From Arcuatula senhousia (Eukaryota; Mollusca; Bivalvia; Mytilida; Mytilidae), in contig OZ020305.1 in assembly GCA_963971305.1 (NCBI GenBank), positions 9,457,001 to 9,521,000 of the forward strand: 64,000 nucleotides of DNA, given 5' to 3'. A model generated the notes under the pieces. That model worked only from the letters and a program-made list of their open reading frames with translations. It was not told the origin of the DNA and did not search any database. Made by a program: the position numbers and the translations under genes. Every line of letters begins with the position of its first letter. Within the stretch, counting starts at the first letter, position 1. This document shows positions 49,901-61,475 of this stretch, piece by piece.

Positions 49901-50432
49901 AGAATTCTGGAAACAACAAATCATAGAGGAAGCACAGAACAAATCTACACTGAAATTCCTCAATTGCGAAGACATGTCACTCAACAATGCTCACTTAGTA
50001 TGGACAAGTGCTGGACATGAACAGTTCTCAGTTCAACGTGCATGTATTAAAACCAAGCTGTTGCTTGATGTCTACAGACTACAAAAACATAAACAGAAGT
50101 TCAACCAGGCTGCAGTCGATCCCACTTGCCTACTATGTAACTCAGGAATGGAGGACAGGGAGCACTTCATCCTGCACTGCCCTTTTTTAGAAACCACAAG
50201 GAGGCCATTCATTAACTCTCTAGTCAACATAGTTACCGATGCAGTTGAGGATAAACAGTTGGTAAATGACATTATTTGCCAACCTACTGAACTCTTAAGA
50301 TTGATTCTAGACTGTACAAATTTCAGAGGAATACCATATTCATACTTCCATCGTATTGAAACATTAACCAGAGGAATGTGTTTTGCACTACATGTGAAGC
50401 GCAGCAATGCTCTAAAGCTCGATACTAGATAG
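46722..50432 (+). CDS. LINE ORF2: APE endonuclease and reverse transcriptase
   Basis: This ORF has 1236 residues. The endonuclease/exonuclease/phosphatase fold spans about residues 91-315, with the expected catalytic stretches VTFNIE, LQEHW, AGDLNASL, SRIDYIL and SQHVPVV. The reverse transcriptase spans about 600-880, with SYRKITVTSIINKVIEK, FLDAQKAFDIVWH, GVRQGGVTSPAVYKLF and the active-site VADDICLVA (Val in place of the more usual Tyr before ADD). A C-terminal Cys/His cluster, CLLCN...HFILHC, lies near residue 1136. No RNase H is seen. The ATG at 46722 is the first in this frame, inside ORF1; how it is reached (reinitiation or frameshift) cannot be told. All key residues are present, so the enzyme could be active. 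Confidence 0.93.
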   Translation: MESAPDPCSPESSYHDNAPPTEDTISCTPTTTASYPKQSIMSPEASGPEITPTHGQSLPPTTTEPLSSVCPKTPSSNSDGKTSASTDSIKLVTFNIECFRSNKLYLDTLAEAYDIVILQEHWLYNYEKHELSDFLSKFHSIIKSVDDTDPIPPTQRPRGKGGTAVLYSRKLSSITEELTDGSSRISALKINCNPRPMVVIGAYMPCTGPGNADLEYSAVLDEIAEMIYKFRPTCNILLAGDLNASLVKEKPSKRDKLLLDFMQKFDFIYQLDNDSDTYFHHGGHCSSRIDYILQSPVKFVKSIKILERDPLNTSQHVPVVAKISVDVSCNQYSHSDGPSSVPTTTRIRWDKIDLDKYQSTVQKNLRKIDMDQEQSIHLLTQTFSDTIVLSAEQCVKRKTKSRQKTKRRLWNSDLKAAANNSKHHFWTWKSANRPKDSDNTLFKNMKQAKRELRSLQRQLEATTRKEKIENIMLAKENDQVLFYQLVNNQRRSSTSKTNCLIYNNRTLETPEEIREGWACYFKDLATPADNGNRDLCYDQQVELDCLIIEDIARSTQDMPILVSTEDDVRKILYSFKNGKAPDCCCLTVEHLKNGGQVVINALTSIINTILRTCSIPQILKLGLATPVYKRKGKPLDDPSSYRKITVTSIINKVIEKLFLKFFEDKLLSAQNPLQRGFTKGVSGLNSALLINELIANAQDAKNPLYLAFLDAQKAFDIVWHNSLVRKVHQNGIDSSSWLLFNEWYRDLSSKVKWDGGLSNSFNELQGVRQGGVTSPAVYKLFINPLLDLLKSQGIGSYIGHIYCATPTVADDICLVADNPEDLQTMLDIQGLYANREHYIISEAKSTILKLNDKDERQFSMNGAIIPVSNTATHLGIERDCASKFGTHEVVNSRVTAARRATYALMGAGLHGLNGLNPTVSTHIIRIFILPRLLHGLESIRLLAKDMTTLSQYYKQLLKRIQHLPENSADSATYILTGQLPLEAELDKRTLCFFGNIIRDSNTVEYLVALRQLAIKDRNSRSWFTHVSSLLSKYCLPIPSELLENPPGKLSWKNTVTKAVSEFWKQQIIEEAQNKSTLKFLNCEDMSLNNAHLVWTSAGHEQFSVQRACIKTKLLLDVYRLQKHKQKFNQAAVDPTCLLCNSGMEDREHFILHCPFLETTRRPFINSLVNIVTDAVEDKQLVNDIICQPTELLRLILDCTNFRGIPYSYFHRIETLTRGMCFALHVKRSNALKLDTR

Positions 50433-50647
50433 ACAATCTATGATTATGTGAAGGTACCACAACCATCTCAACAGAAAGTTTTTGCATTCTCAGTTTTATC
50501 TTTTATTTTCCCAGTGTTGATTATTTTTTGTGGCGAATTGTGAATTGTGACTGACTATTCATAACTTAAGGATCTACGCATAATTGTGCGGTTCTCCTAG
50601 ATAGAGGAGGAATTCTACTATAACAGAACAGAACAGAACATGCTAAA

Positions 50648-53600
50648 ATGGACGAAGGAAATCAAAACAATAACAACGAAAATGTTTATGAACCAGAATC
50701 AATCGAAGAAGACATTGATTACAATGATTTAGGAAAGCAAGATTTAGAAAAACATTTAGTAAATGCCTCTAAGAGGGGGTTATATGAAAATGTCAAGCTT
50801 CTCTTAGAGAAAGGAGCATCACCAGATGCCAAAGAGTATAACCGCAGTTTGTTTTATGCATCTGAAAACTACATTACTCCACTGCAGAATGCTGCATCAA
50901 ATGGGCATGCTGATATTGCACAATATTTGATAGATAATGAAGGCAGGTTTAACTATAGCTGCAGTTCAATAGCTTTAAATAATGCCTATGGTCCTTTTAA
51001 AAAATTCTGATTTGGCGGGCCATAAATACATGTAGCAAAAGGACTCAATATGAGAAAGACCTTGCCTAAGTGCTTGTATAGATACAAAAAAAAAATTGAT
51101 CATTGAGATGAAATAATTTTAGGCCTGTCGTTTATCTGCACGCACAGACAATTTAAAAACTTCTGAGTATGTAGTCCAAATAATTATGCTGTCTTGGAAG
51201 CCTTTTATAATTTGGACGTTTGGGTCTCTGAGTATCTAAAAAGTCCAAATGACAAAAACCATCTGGACTACAAACATGACAGAGAATGCAGAATTTTTTC
51301 CGCCAGAAAGAATTTTCTTCCATAGTACTTTGAGTCTTGTGCAATTTTGCAGATTTTTTAACATAAGAGAGCTCACTACACTCATATATAAATAGCTGCA
51401 ATCCAAAGCTAGTTAAACTAAAAAAAAATTTACAGTTTATAAATGTGATATTTTTGCCATGAACATGATGAATCAAAATATCCAAACTTTACAACAAAAT
51501 TCTGATCACCCCCTTTTTTCCCTCATGTTCATATTCAGAACAATGGCACTTTGGTATCAGTCTAATATTAAGAAAGTCACTGGTTTTGAGAATTGATATT
51601 TGTGAACATGGTGAATGCCAAGACTATGAAAAACCATCAGAGACTATACAAATCTGAAATGTTACACTAATATTAAGTAACATATACATGTATCCAATGC
51701 AAATCTCTCAAATATTTCTTGAAAAACATTTTTGCTTTATTTGCTGACTGGAGCCGTATGACTTTGTACATTGAAAGTAATCTAATTTCAATGTGCTGTA
51801 TATTTTACAAACATGATAAACATTTAATCTTTCGATTATTATTTTAGCTGACATAGATGCTGGTGACAGATTTGATGTTACCGCTCTTCACATGGCAGCA
51901 GAGAAAGGTCATGTTAGGTGTGTGGAGTTGTTATTAGAGGGTGGAGCTAATGCTAACATGGGAACAAAGTATTCTAAATATGGATCATATACAGGTAATA
52001 ATGAAAATAGGATGTTTATGATATATTTGTGGACAGATACAAAACTTAAATGTAGCAATGAATTTTTTTTTAAATCAATGATGAAAAAAACAACAAAAGC
52101 AAGAACAAAAACAAAGACAAAAAAGATAAAAGCAGAAACAAATGTGAACACAATCATGACAATAAAAAAAAAAACTAACAAAACAAAAACTGCTTTTTGG
52201 TTATAATAAAGCAGACTCATTGCTTTGTTAAAGAATTTAAATAGGGACATGAGGGATGCACGTACATGTATCTTTTGTATGTTGCCACTTGTAACTAGCT
52301 TTGAATTATATCTTTACTCATGTTCTTATACAATAATCATACAACATGTAAATGTACTACTCTCATGCACAGAGTCTGACACAACTTCTTTCATTTGTTA
52401 CTCAGGATTGAATCCCTAACATTCAACTTATATTTATATTTTTCAGTTTCTTAATATTTATTTTTGTATACATATCTATCATGTCTATGATATGTTTAAT
52501 TGAGTTTTACTTATCTTTCTTTTTGACATACATGAAGCTTTTCCACATCCAGGGGGAACAACTCCTCTTCATTTAGCTTCAGCTAACAACCATCTAGAAT
52601 GTGTCAGGATGTTGATCTGGCATGGTGCTGATTATAATGCCGTTGACGAGTACGGGAGAACTAGTCTGTTTATCTCTGCCAGTAAAGCTTTCGAAGGTTG
52701 TGTACATGCACATCTTGATAATGCCATTTGGAAAGATATTCTCTCACTACCTGTTAAGGAGTCTGGGCCTACCCAAGAAACAGGTGATTTGATAAATGAT
52801 CATTTGAATTAATGCATCAAAATCAATTTTATTGTCACAAAAAACTACACAAGCAAATGATAAATGAAAAAAAGAGCATAAAGGTCAATAATAGGAATTG
52901 TACAGTTACAGTATTTTTACTATTGTTCTAGATCTGTGAATGCAAGTTGCATTTCAGGTGATACAAGACAGTGTACAAAAGAAACTCTGACACAGAAAGA
53001 ATATGAAGCAGTAAAAAGAAAAATTATTACAATAAAAAAGTCACTAGTGTGATGTAAAATGCATAACATGTAACTTTATATTTGTGCCAAATATAAAGTT
53101 ACATGTTATGCATTTTATAATTTAACTAAGAAATCTATAATGTGTATTTAGATTAATCATACAATTTACTGTTATGTATATTATCTTTACAGCTGCATCA
53201 TTTTATTGCGGAAATGGTTCCTTTTTTTCTTTTCAGGCAACACTCCTTTACATGAATGTGTAAAGCACAAGATGATGACGTGTATCCAAGCTCTGCTAAG
53301 ACGTGGGTCAGATGTCAACCATCTCAATGCTGCTGGGTTTAGCCCTCTACATCTTGCAGTCAGAGCTGGTGATGGATTCTCTATGCCAGTGTTGAGAGAA
53401 CTTGTTACAAATGGTTACAACACTGATGTAAATATTGCAGATTCAAAAGGTACATTTCATCTTATCAAAGCTTTCGGTTTGTTAACAGTTCTTTCAATAG
53501 TATTTTTTAATTTTTTTTTTTTTTTGCTAGTATTCCAAAATATTGAATTTTGTTGTTACATATCAAAACCCCAAATTTAACATCGTACATGAATAAACAC

Positions 53601-54304
53601 ATGAAATAAGCTGAAAAAGATCATCATTTCTTATCTCACCTGTAATTGGTCAAATAATGAAATAAAAATCTTTTTTTTTCACAGATTTCAATTTTAGCAA
53701 TAACTTGTATGCGAGAATATACTTTCAATGGTCTATTTATATATTTTATTTTGGCAAGTTGCCAAGTACTGTGAAAAAAGCGAAAATTTGATACCCGCAA
53801 AAAAAACCAACTTATACAGTATTTATTATGAATTTCTTTGTAGGTTTCACCCCTCTTCATTATGCTTGCTTCCATGAAAACAACCATCAAGAACGAAGAC
53901 CAGAAGTAGCGAGACTTCTCATCGCCTATGGAGCTGATGTAAACATTAGAATGCGTGGAAGAAACAATGACAAACTTCTCAATTTAGAGTTGGCAAGTCC
54001 ATTTTCCGATTTGTCAATCATGAAATATATCGTCAAAACAATGGCAGTGTTACCAAGCCCCGAAAATGTGCTGCTTATGCAAACAACATCTGATCTGCGT
54101 AGATTTATGACCAACAGACAACTAGCTATGGATAAAATGCGGTGGTTTCAGAATGAATGTAGACAACCCCGAACATTACAGCATTTGTGTCGACTACAAG
54201 TGAGAAAAACAGTTACGGTGAAGCGTATTGGGAAAATCAAAACATTGAAAATCCCAACCACATTAAAGGATTATTTATTTTTTAGTGATGGTTGTGAAGA
54301 CTAG
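50648..54304 (+). CDS. Ankyrin-repeat and SOCS-box protein (ASB-type)
   Basis: Five exons, 50648-50942, 51848-51994, 52553-52783, 53237-53449 and 53844-54304, all in phase 1, give 448 residues. An acidic Asn-rich N-terminus (residues 1-25) precedes ankyrin repeats from about residue 30 to 345 (TPLHLASANNHLECVRML, TPLHECVKHKMMTCIQAL, FSPLHLAVRAGD, FTPLHYACFHENN). A C-terminal SOCS box spans about 403-443 (RTLQHLCRLQVRKTV ... IPTTLKDYLFF). ASB proteins recruit substrates to Elongin B/C and Cullin-5 ligases. The first intron needs a GC donor (AAG then GCAGGT) to keep frame, giving the ankyrin-consensus junction LIDNEADIDAGD. The start codon context (AAAATGG) is good, but a LINE tail ends only about 7 bp before it. 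Which ASB this is could not be decided. Confidence 0.88.
53056..53116. repeat. Perfect 28-bp stem, 5-nt loop hairpin in ASB intron 3
   Basis: AAAATGCATAACATGTAACT plus TTATATTT (53056-53083), the loop GTGCC, then the exact reverse complement (53089-53116). It lies between ASB exons 52553-52783 and 53237-53449. It could be a small MITE or a transcribed hairpin. Confidence 0.85.
53767..53821 (-). mobile_element. Short deletion derivative of the 'TACTGTATAAG' MITE
   Basis: The stretch GCGAAAATTTGATACCCGC ... AACCAACTTATACAGTA is the reverse complement of the start of the element at 63407-63600. It lies in ASB intron 4, 22 bp before exon 5. Confidence 0.55.
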
Positions 54305-57300
54305 AGAATTTGTGTTCTCATCTCATATATGTAGCAATTTAAAATGAGATTTAAAACATTTTTTGTTGTCTTTTGAAATGTATATACATCTACATCTAGC
54401 TAATTGGTGATTTTGTTGGAATTTTTCAAAACTGCCCCTGCCCTTTTTATTGGGAAAATATGCCTCATTTTATAATAGAAAATAAAGAGATGTGGAATAA
54501 GTGTACGCGACACAGCCCACAATTAAACGGCAATTTAGAAAAACCACAATGGACAACTGCCAGCAGCCTTCAACGAGGCCATTTGGCACTGCTCGCGGTT
54601 CTGCAATTGGCCCATGGTCTAAATAAGATGCATATAATTCAAATCCAGCCCTGAAATAAGAATTGAGAAATTTGAAAGAAAGATTTCTTTTTTATAAAAC
54701 CTTGATTTTTATAGGTAAAATTTCCTATCTTATAAAAAAAATGGGTGAAAATTGAATATCAAACTTTTAATACTTATCATTTAGTAAGCTGAAAAAAAAA
54801 TCATGTACCATTTTTTCTGCTTCAAATTTTGTCTTTTTGGAAATTTTAAACCTCTTTTTGGAAAAATTTTAGCCATTTTTTTTGACAATTTGGGAAACTT
54901 TCTCTAGGAGGTAAGGCTTATTTGGGATATAAATAAAGACAAACAAAATCACTAAGCTTTAATTCATTTTGAGGTATAACTTACAAGAATGACAACTTTC
55001 TTATAATTGTTAAATTTGTCAACATTAATAAAAGTATTATGATAATAAGATCTCTTTTTCTTTGATTTAAAAATATAAGTTTAATCAAGATACTGTTTCG
55101 AGTCGGTTCAAAGAATAACAAGTGAAAGAGATTAAATTTTCATTTCCCATTAAGTTCATGAGAAAATACTTCAAAAATCGGCAATATCATATATACAAAA
55201 TTTGTATGAGTAAATACATCAGACATGTCAGGGGGGAAAGATTTTTAAATTTTTACGCCAAATGATAAAAAATCTTCTTCTACAAGAACAATTCAAGTTT
55301 GAAACCAGTGCTGTTCAGGTCTTTTGTTTTCTACGTTTATTTCTGAAAAAAAGTTTTTTTTCCTACAAAAGAAAAAATAGAATATAGGTTATTGACTTTA
55401 TAAATGTAAGATTTTGTCAAATTATTTTCATTTCATATGTATACATGTATTTTCATATTTATATGGTGCAATAATTCATATCATAATTTTATTTCTTAGT
55501 AACAATTTTCATGGTTATTTACATGTATATTTACATTACAATATTGTAGACTGATTGTATATACATCATGTGCATGTACATTTTAAGTGGATGTTACTAT
55601 TAGAAAAAGTAGTCATTATGAACATGCTGAAGGGATTTAGCAACTCATTTTCTAACTGAACAAAATGATACTTTTTCAATAGACATGTTTTTTAAGGAAT
55701 AGTTTAAGTTTATTTTTTAGTGATTATAGATTCATTCAAAATTATTTTTATTGCTTATAACTCCATGATAATGTTTTGAACCATGGTTTTTAATAGTTTG
55801 AACTTGGATTCCATGTCTAGTACATGTAGTTCTTTAGTCATCTTTAATAATGTTTCCAAGAACATTTGAAATTTTTTGGCTGTCAACATATTTGATAAAT
55901 TGAAAGCGGCTACTCATTAATTATTTTATGACTTCCTTTGACAGTAAAATATTGAATAAGATTGACATATATCATGGTTTTTATTGATTATTTAAAAGCA
56001 TATGTAACATTCTCTGCAATACCTTGCTTTTCATTAAGGATCATACACTTAAACATAAAATTTTGTGATTTTTCATTTTAACTCTCTCCAATTACATGAA
56101 TTATGACTTATCAGACTTTTACTTTTTGTATGTTTTTGGCCTTTGTGCACATTATTATTTATTTGATGGTATTGGTAGATCTTGGATATTGAAAATAGTA
56201 TATAAATATGTACTTGTTTTTGAAAGATATTTTCATGTTCATATTTTCAGTTCTAAGAACTGTATAGATGTTTCACAGTGCTAAGTTTACAAAATGTAAA
56301 AATTGTTATTATTCAATGGTAAAGTTTTCACCATTGATTTTGTTATAAAAGATACATAAATCATGTAGAAATAAAAAAGTTTATCAGTAGAGAGTTTACT
56401 GTTTAGAATTCTTATGTCTGTAAAGCAAGACTTGTCAAATCCTCGGACATAATTATGTTATAAACCAGTGCAAGTTGGAAAACATTGAAAAATACAAAAC
56501 AAATAGAATGGCATTATGCATCCTTTTTCAACTTATAAAAAATCATGGAATATATTTTCTGTTGTTTAACTATATGTACATTTAAGATTTTGTCTTTGTG
56601 TGTACCATTGAGCAAATTATTGGGATTATTATCTTCATCTGTCATCTTTACAAATCAACATTTGTTGATACATTGTATACCTTTTTGCAAGAGCTACACA
56701 TACATGATCCATCTCTAAATATGCTGATTTATTTCTGTCCTAAAGTACTGCTATCAATTTTCTATCATTTTGGACACGACATTGAGCATCTGGTTGAATC
56801 AGAGCTATTTTCAATAAAGTGCTTGTTGTGGGAGGGGCAGAGGTAGTGTATGAGAAATTTTAAAAAATTGAATTAATACAAAATGTACTTCCAAGCTTCT
56901 TCAATTTTTCATGACAAATTTGACATTTTCAAGCAATTACACCCCTCTATCACAGAACTCTGGATTGGAACCTCCAATATATTGGACAGATTTCATGAAG
57001 TGAAAGTTCAGGTTATAAAATGGTAAATGTCGGGCAGATGGTATACATTGGTAAAGTGCTTAATTAAGATCCATAACTTGGATACTAGATGTTGGGGTCA
57101 TTGATCTTTCACCACTAGTTGTGTCTTCAGTAACAAGCATAACATGTTTGGCCCAAAGACGGTCATCATCAGGACAGAGTATATAATATTTAAATTACTG
57201 AAGTACATAAAAAAAGAAGTTCATTGGTGGTCGACCAAATAAACAACTGATTTATTTAGTAGGTACTTACTAAAGCTTTTCTTGATAAAAAAAACTCAAA

Positions 57301-58247
57301 AAGATTTATTGAGGGGGGATTTAGTCAAGTAGCTCATAAGTCTCATTGTTCATATTTTTGACTTGTGTGCTCAATATTTAGAGTGACCGCCAGTTTGTGA
57401 TTTTGTCTTGAAAAAATCTTTCTTTATAATATCAAATCGAACCCTCACTACAAGTAGCAACATCAGATTATATCCAACATGAAATGCTGTAAAAACAAAT
57501 TAGAACAATATTTTTTTAAGAAAGGTGTGTAATGTGATGAATAAAGAAAACAATTATAATCCAAGTGCCCTTATTTTCCACAAATAAAAGCATACATAAT
57601 AGATGGTATGGATTTGGAATACATCATCATGTCAATAATGCTTATGACTCACAACCAATCCTAAAACTCATACCCCTTGTGACATAGAGGTTTATAGCTA
57701 CAAACATAGGCTTTGACACAGATTAATGGAGTAAATTTTTAAGTGGCAGTTATAATAAATCTCAAGTCTTTGATTTCTACTGATAGTTTAATTGCCTTTT
57801 TATATAAAAATTCCAGCATTATTCAGACTAAATAAAGACTTGTCAATTCAATATACAAATATACATTAAAATGGATATTTCACACAAAGAATGATACAGA
57901 GTTCTGCCACCAGGCATGGATGTTAAGTTTATAAATTAAACAACTGGGTCCAGAAAAGTCCTCATTGAATATGAAATGTAGAGATACATGTATGAACTTA
58001 TGAACCAACAAGCAATCTTTACTTTAAGTGAGTGGAGGTAAAAAAAAAAATATTTTCACAGAAATCGACAGAAGGTATTGAATTCAAACTTGTCCAACTT
58101 GAACTGGATTTTTATGTCATGACTACTTTTTATAAGCATGGTCTGCAGCAAGATGCTCTAAATTTATCTTTTAATAATTAAATGATTTTTTAAAATCAAT
58201 AATTTTGAAATAACTTGTCCAAAATTTCTAGGCCATAATAAAATAAT

Positions 58248-58448
58248 TCCTAGATTCTTATCTAAAAGTTCTTGAAAATATGGGGTGGACGGGTGAATTT
58301 ATTTTTTATTTTTTATCCATTCTGATAAAATTTTCTGTCATTTTAAAGGAAATTCACCAAAACTGAACATAATTTGCCAAAAAACACCCCAAAATTTATT
58401 TTTGAGGTGGCTGAAAAAATAAGGACAGGAGGGGATTAGAATCTAGGA
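58248..58448. mobile_element. 201-bp MITE with TIR TCCTAGATTCT
   Basis: The left end TCCTAGATTCTTAT and right end ATTAGAATCTAGGA are inverse copies with one mismatch. The interior contains GGGGTGGACGGG and CACCCCAAAATTTATTT. No ORF. Confidence 0.6.
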
Positions 58449-59285
58449 TATTTCTTATATCCACCTTACGGTGTATACATAATGTAAGAATTTCATTAAA
58501 ATCTTTTAAGAGTTGTAGACTAGAGAGTAGGAAAAATAAACAGATAAAGATGAAATATATATTAAATCAAGTTTTGAAAAATTCCTTAGATAGAATTTAT
58601 GCCAGCAATAAAGTTCAACAAAATATAATGAAATAGGAATTCAATACATGCAGTAGATAATTGAAAGTCAAGATTTTAGTGTACTTTTCTCAAGCATTAG
58701 GTTAAAAGTTTATTTTTCAGATTCTATTTTTATGAATATTTTTTAAATTGCCAAATGGTAAAATTCATATTTTAATAGTCATGCAAGAGTTTGTTTTTTA
58801 CAAAAGAAAAAAATCTAGAAACACCCTTACCTACATCTATCTATCACTGCTAATGCTGAATGAAATTCAACAGATTTAATATTAAAGTTTTACTGTTCTA
58901 TAGGTAACTGTGACCTTAACATTTAGGTAAAACCTGACTGTATTTTTATTGCTTAAAAATATTTATCATGATGAAAATTAATGAGATCCTACCTTGCAAC
59001 ACATCCATGTTCCACAATAACTGAACCATGACGATAAGTTGGGGAGGAACATACCCTGATGCATATGTGTATAAAGTTTCAACATTATGAAATAATATGT
59101 TATTCAAAATAAAGCAATTTACAACATGATTTAAACCAATTGAAATTAGATGGACAGCCAGACTGGAATACTGGATGCCCATTTATTTACATAGTAAGGG
59201 TAGATAATCCTGACAGAAAATTTTTGATATATATACATGTACCTTGGAAGAACTTATTTTTATAGGAACCCATTTTCATTGATCA

Positions 59286-60650
59286 TTTTTATACGACCGC
59301 AAAAAATTTGCGGACGTATTATGGTATGATGCTGTCGTCGTCGTCGTTGTCGTCGTTGTCGTCGTTGTCTGTTAACTTTTTAGTGTTTCCACAATAACTT
59401 TAGTTCCAGTTATCCGATTGCTATGAAACTTTACAATGATGTTCCTTACCATAAAAGGATGCATGGGATTGATTTTGGGGGTCCCCCCATTTTTCGTTTA
59501 GAAATTAGGGGCCAAAAAAGGGCCAAAAATACTACTTTTTTGTTTGTTTCCACAATAACTTTAGTTCTAGTTATCCAATTGCTATGAAATTTGACAGTGA
59601 TGTTCCTTACCATACAAGGATGAATGGGATTGATTTTGGGGGTCCCCCCTTTTTTTGTTTCGAAATTAGGGGCCCAAAAAGTGGAAAAAAATTCAAATAT
59701 TTTACTTGTTTCCTCCATAACTTTGGTCCTAGTTGGCCTATTGCTGTGAAATTTGTCAAGAATGTTTCTTACAATAAAAGAATGAACCTGATGAATTTTT
59801 GCGCCCCCCTTTTTCTCCGTTGTGTAATTTAAGGGGCCAAAAGGGGCCAAAATAAAAACTTTTTTATTTGTGGTCCGATTTTGAAATTTTTTTTTACATG
59901 TTTGTTCTTGTCAAATAGCGGATACAAAATTAAGAATTAATTTTTGCGACCCCCCTTTTTCCCCCTATTACGTAATTAGGGGCCAAATGGGGCCAAAATC
60001 GAAACTTTTTTATTTGTGGTCCGATTTTTAAATTTTTTTTTGCAAGTTTATTTTTGTCAAGTAGCGAATCCAAATTTGAGAATTTATTTTTGCGACCCCC
60101 ACCCCTTTTTCACCTGTTACGTAATAAGGGGCCAAAAGGGGCCGAAATTGAAACTTTTTTATTTCTGGTCCGATTTTGAAAAAATTTTTTGCATGTTTGT
60201 TCTTGTCAAATAGCGGATACAAAATTAAGAATTAATTTTTGCGACCCCCCCCCTTTTCCCCTTATTACGTAATTAGGGGCTGAAATTGAAACTTTTTTAT
60301 TTCTGGTCCGATTTTGAAATTTTTTTTTGCAAATTTATTCTTGTCAGGTAGCGATTCTAAATTTAAGAATAAATTTTTTGGGCTGTAATCATAATTTAAA
60401 AAAAATTCTGGTTCGATTTTTAATTTTTGCCCCAAACATTATTCTTTTAAAGAGTAGAATACAACATTCAAAATTTATATTTTTAGCCCCTGGGTTGAAA
60501 GTCCATCAGAGAAGCATGTGTCAAAAACCTTTGTCAGTCCACCATGGGCTGCATGTGTCCAGAACAATAGACTATCCATATTAGGCCTAAAATGTACAGG
60601 GTTCAACATGTTGCGGTCGTATCATGCTGCGCTCGGCGAAGCTTTTTATT
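59286..60650 (+). mobile_element. Repeat family A ('tatacgaccgca'), uninterrupted copy
   Basis: The ends TTATACGACCGCAAAA and TTGCGGTCGTATCA are inverse. Near the left end is a (GTCGTC/GTT)n microsatellite at about 59333-59370. The body is made of degenerate repeats of about 170 bp (CCACAATAACTTTAGTTC, GATTTTGGGGGTCCCCCC) and later of a second unit (GTGGTCCGATTTTGAAA, TTTTTGCGACCCCC). Its ORFs are repeat-derived. Confidence 0.7.
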
Positions 60651-61269
60651 AAGAATTTTTTTGACAAATTTGTTCTATTTATTATGCAAATACAAGAATT
60701 TACAATGAATGTCATAGATTTATTAGCCAACAAAATCATTCTGAAGGATTTTATAAATATGAAAATCAAACAAGTTGCTCACAAACTTGATTTAAATATC
60801 TTAGACTTGACTAAGGAGTTTTGGTTTGTTACCTAGCTTATAATTAAGTTATTATAAAGATTAAAACCTTAATTGAACCTTTAAAAAACAAGAATATGTC
60901 TAGAGATATGATGCCCCATCTCTAAACATGCATGGACAGTTATGTATTAATAAATCTTATTAAAACTATAAAGATTACTGTTGTTTAATTATTATTCTTG
61001 GGTATCAATTTGGTATGGTTTTGACGGATGGCCTTGATCCATGAAATTTGATGGAAAACAAAAAGGGAATTTAACATTGATCTGTAAGCTGAATTTTACT
61101 CAATAATTTTACAAACAAGACATTTTTATCATTTTCAGACCCTTGTAGTACTGTGGTACTGGGTATCCTGTATGTGGAGATTTTCATACATATATAAAAA
61201 TATTGTAAATAAAAAAAACTGCAGTGATGTTAAAATTAAAATCAATAGTACTCAAAGATCTACAATATC

Positions 61270-61475
61270 TACTGTGGTTTCATTATTATTCGTTGGGTAT
61301 CAATTTTCGTGGTTTTCGTTGGTTATCTTGACCCACAAAATTTGATCCCCCACGAAAAATTGCATTGATCTGTATGTTGGAGACTTTAGAACCAGGAATT
61401 CAAGAATGCATGAACTTATTCTTTTCCATCAGACCAGGAAAATTGGTACCCACGAAAATAAATGAATCCACAGTA
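61270..61475. mobile_element. MITE, 'TACTGTGGTTTCATT' family, copy 2
   Basis: Starts TACTGTGGTTTCATTATTAT and ends AATAAATGAATCCACAGTA, with the same interior order as the copy at 24084-24295 (GTGGTTTTC, CACGAAA, AACCA/GG, CACGAAAATAAATGAATCC). Confidence 0.7.

Larger units (their letters stand above)
44900..50640 (+). mobile_element. Full-length-looking CR1-like LINE retrotransposon
   Basis: A non-LTR element with two intact ORFs (44953-46998 and 46722-50432), a short 3' UTR and a 3' end made of about three copies of AACAG (50623-50640). Short tandem-repeat tails rather than poly-A, and an ORF1 with a PHD finger, are known for CR1-like elements. An APE-type endonuclease precedes the reverse transcriptase and no RNase H domain is seen. 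The 5' end could not be placed because no target-site duplication was found; the start given is approximate. Both ORFs are free of stops and frameshifts, so the insertion is probably young. It lies in the same orientation as the ASB-type gene that begins at 50648. Confidence 0.85.

Noticed and set aside
50945..50950. Canonical GT donor (CAG/GTTTAA) for ASB exon 1
   Set aside because: It leaves two bases, which puts exon 2 out of frame into an immediate stop. The GC donor four bases earlier keeps frame and the ankyrin consensus.
51892..52206. 104-residue ORF at ASB exon 2
   Set aside because: Only the part up to 51994 is coding. The Lys/Thr-rich extension is intron read past a clear GTAATA donor.
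59446..59850. 134-residue minus-strand ORF
   Set aside because: It is made of three degenerate copies of an internal repeat of the family A element and is not a gene.
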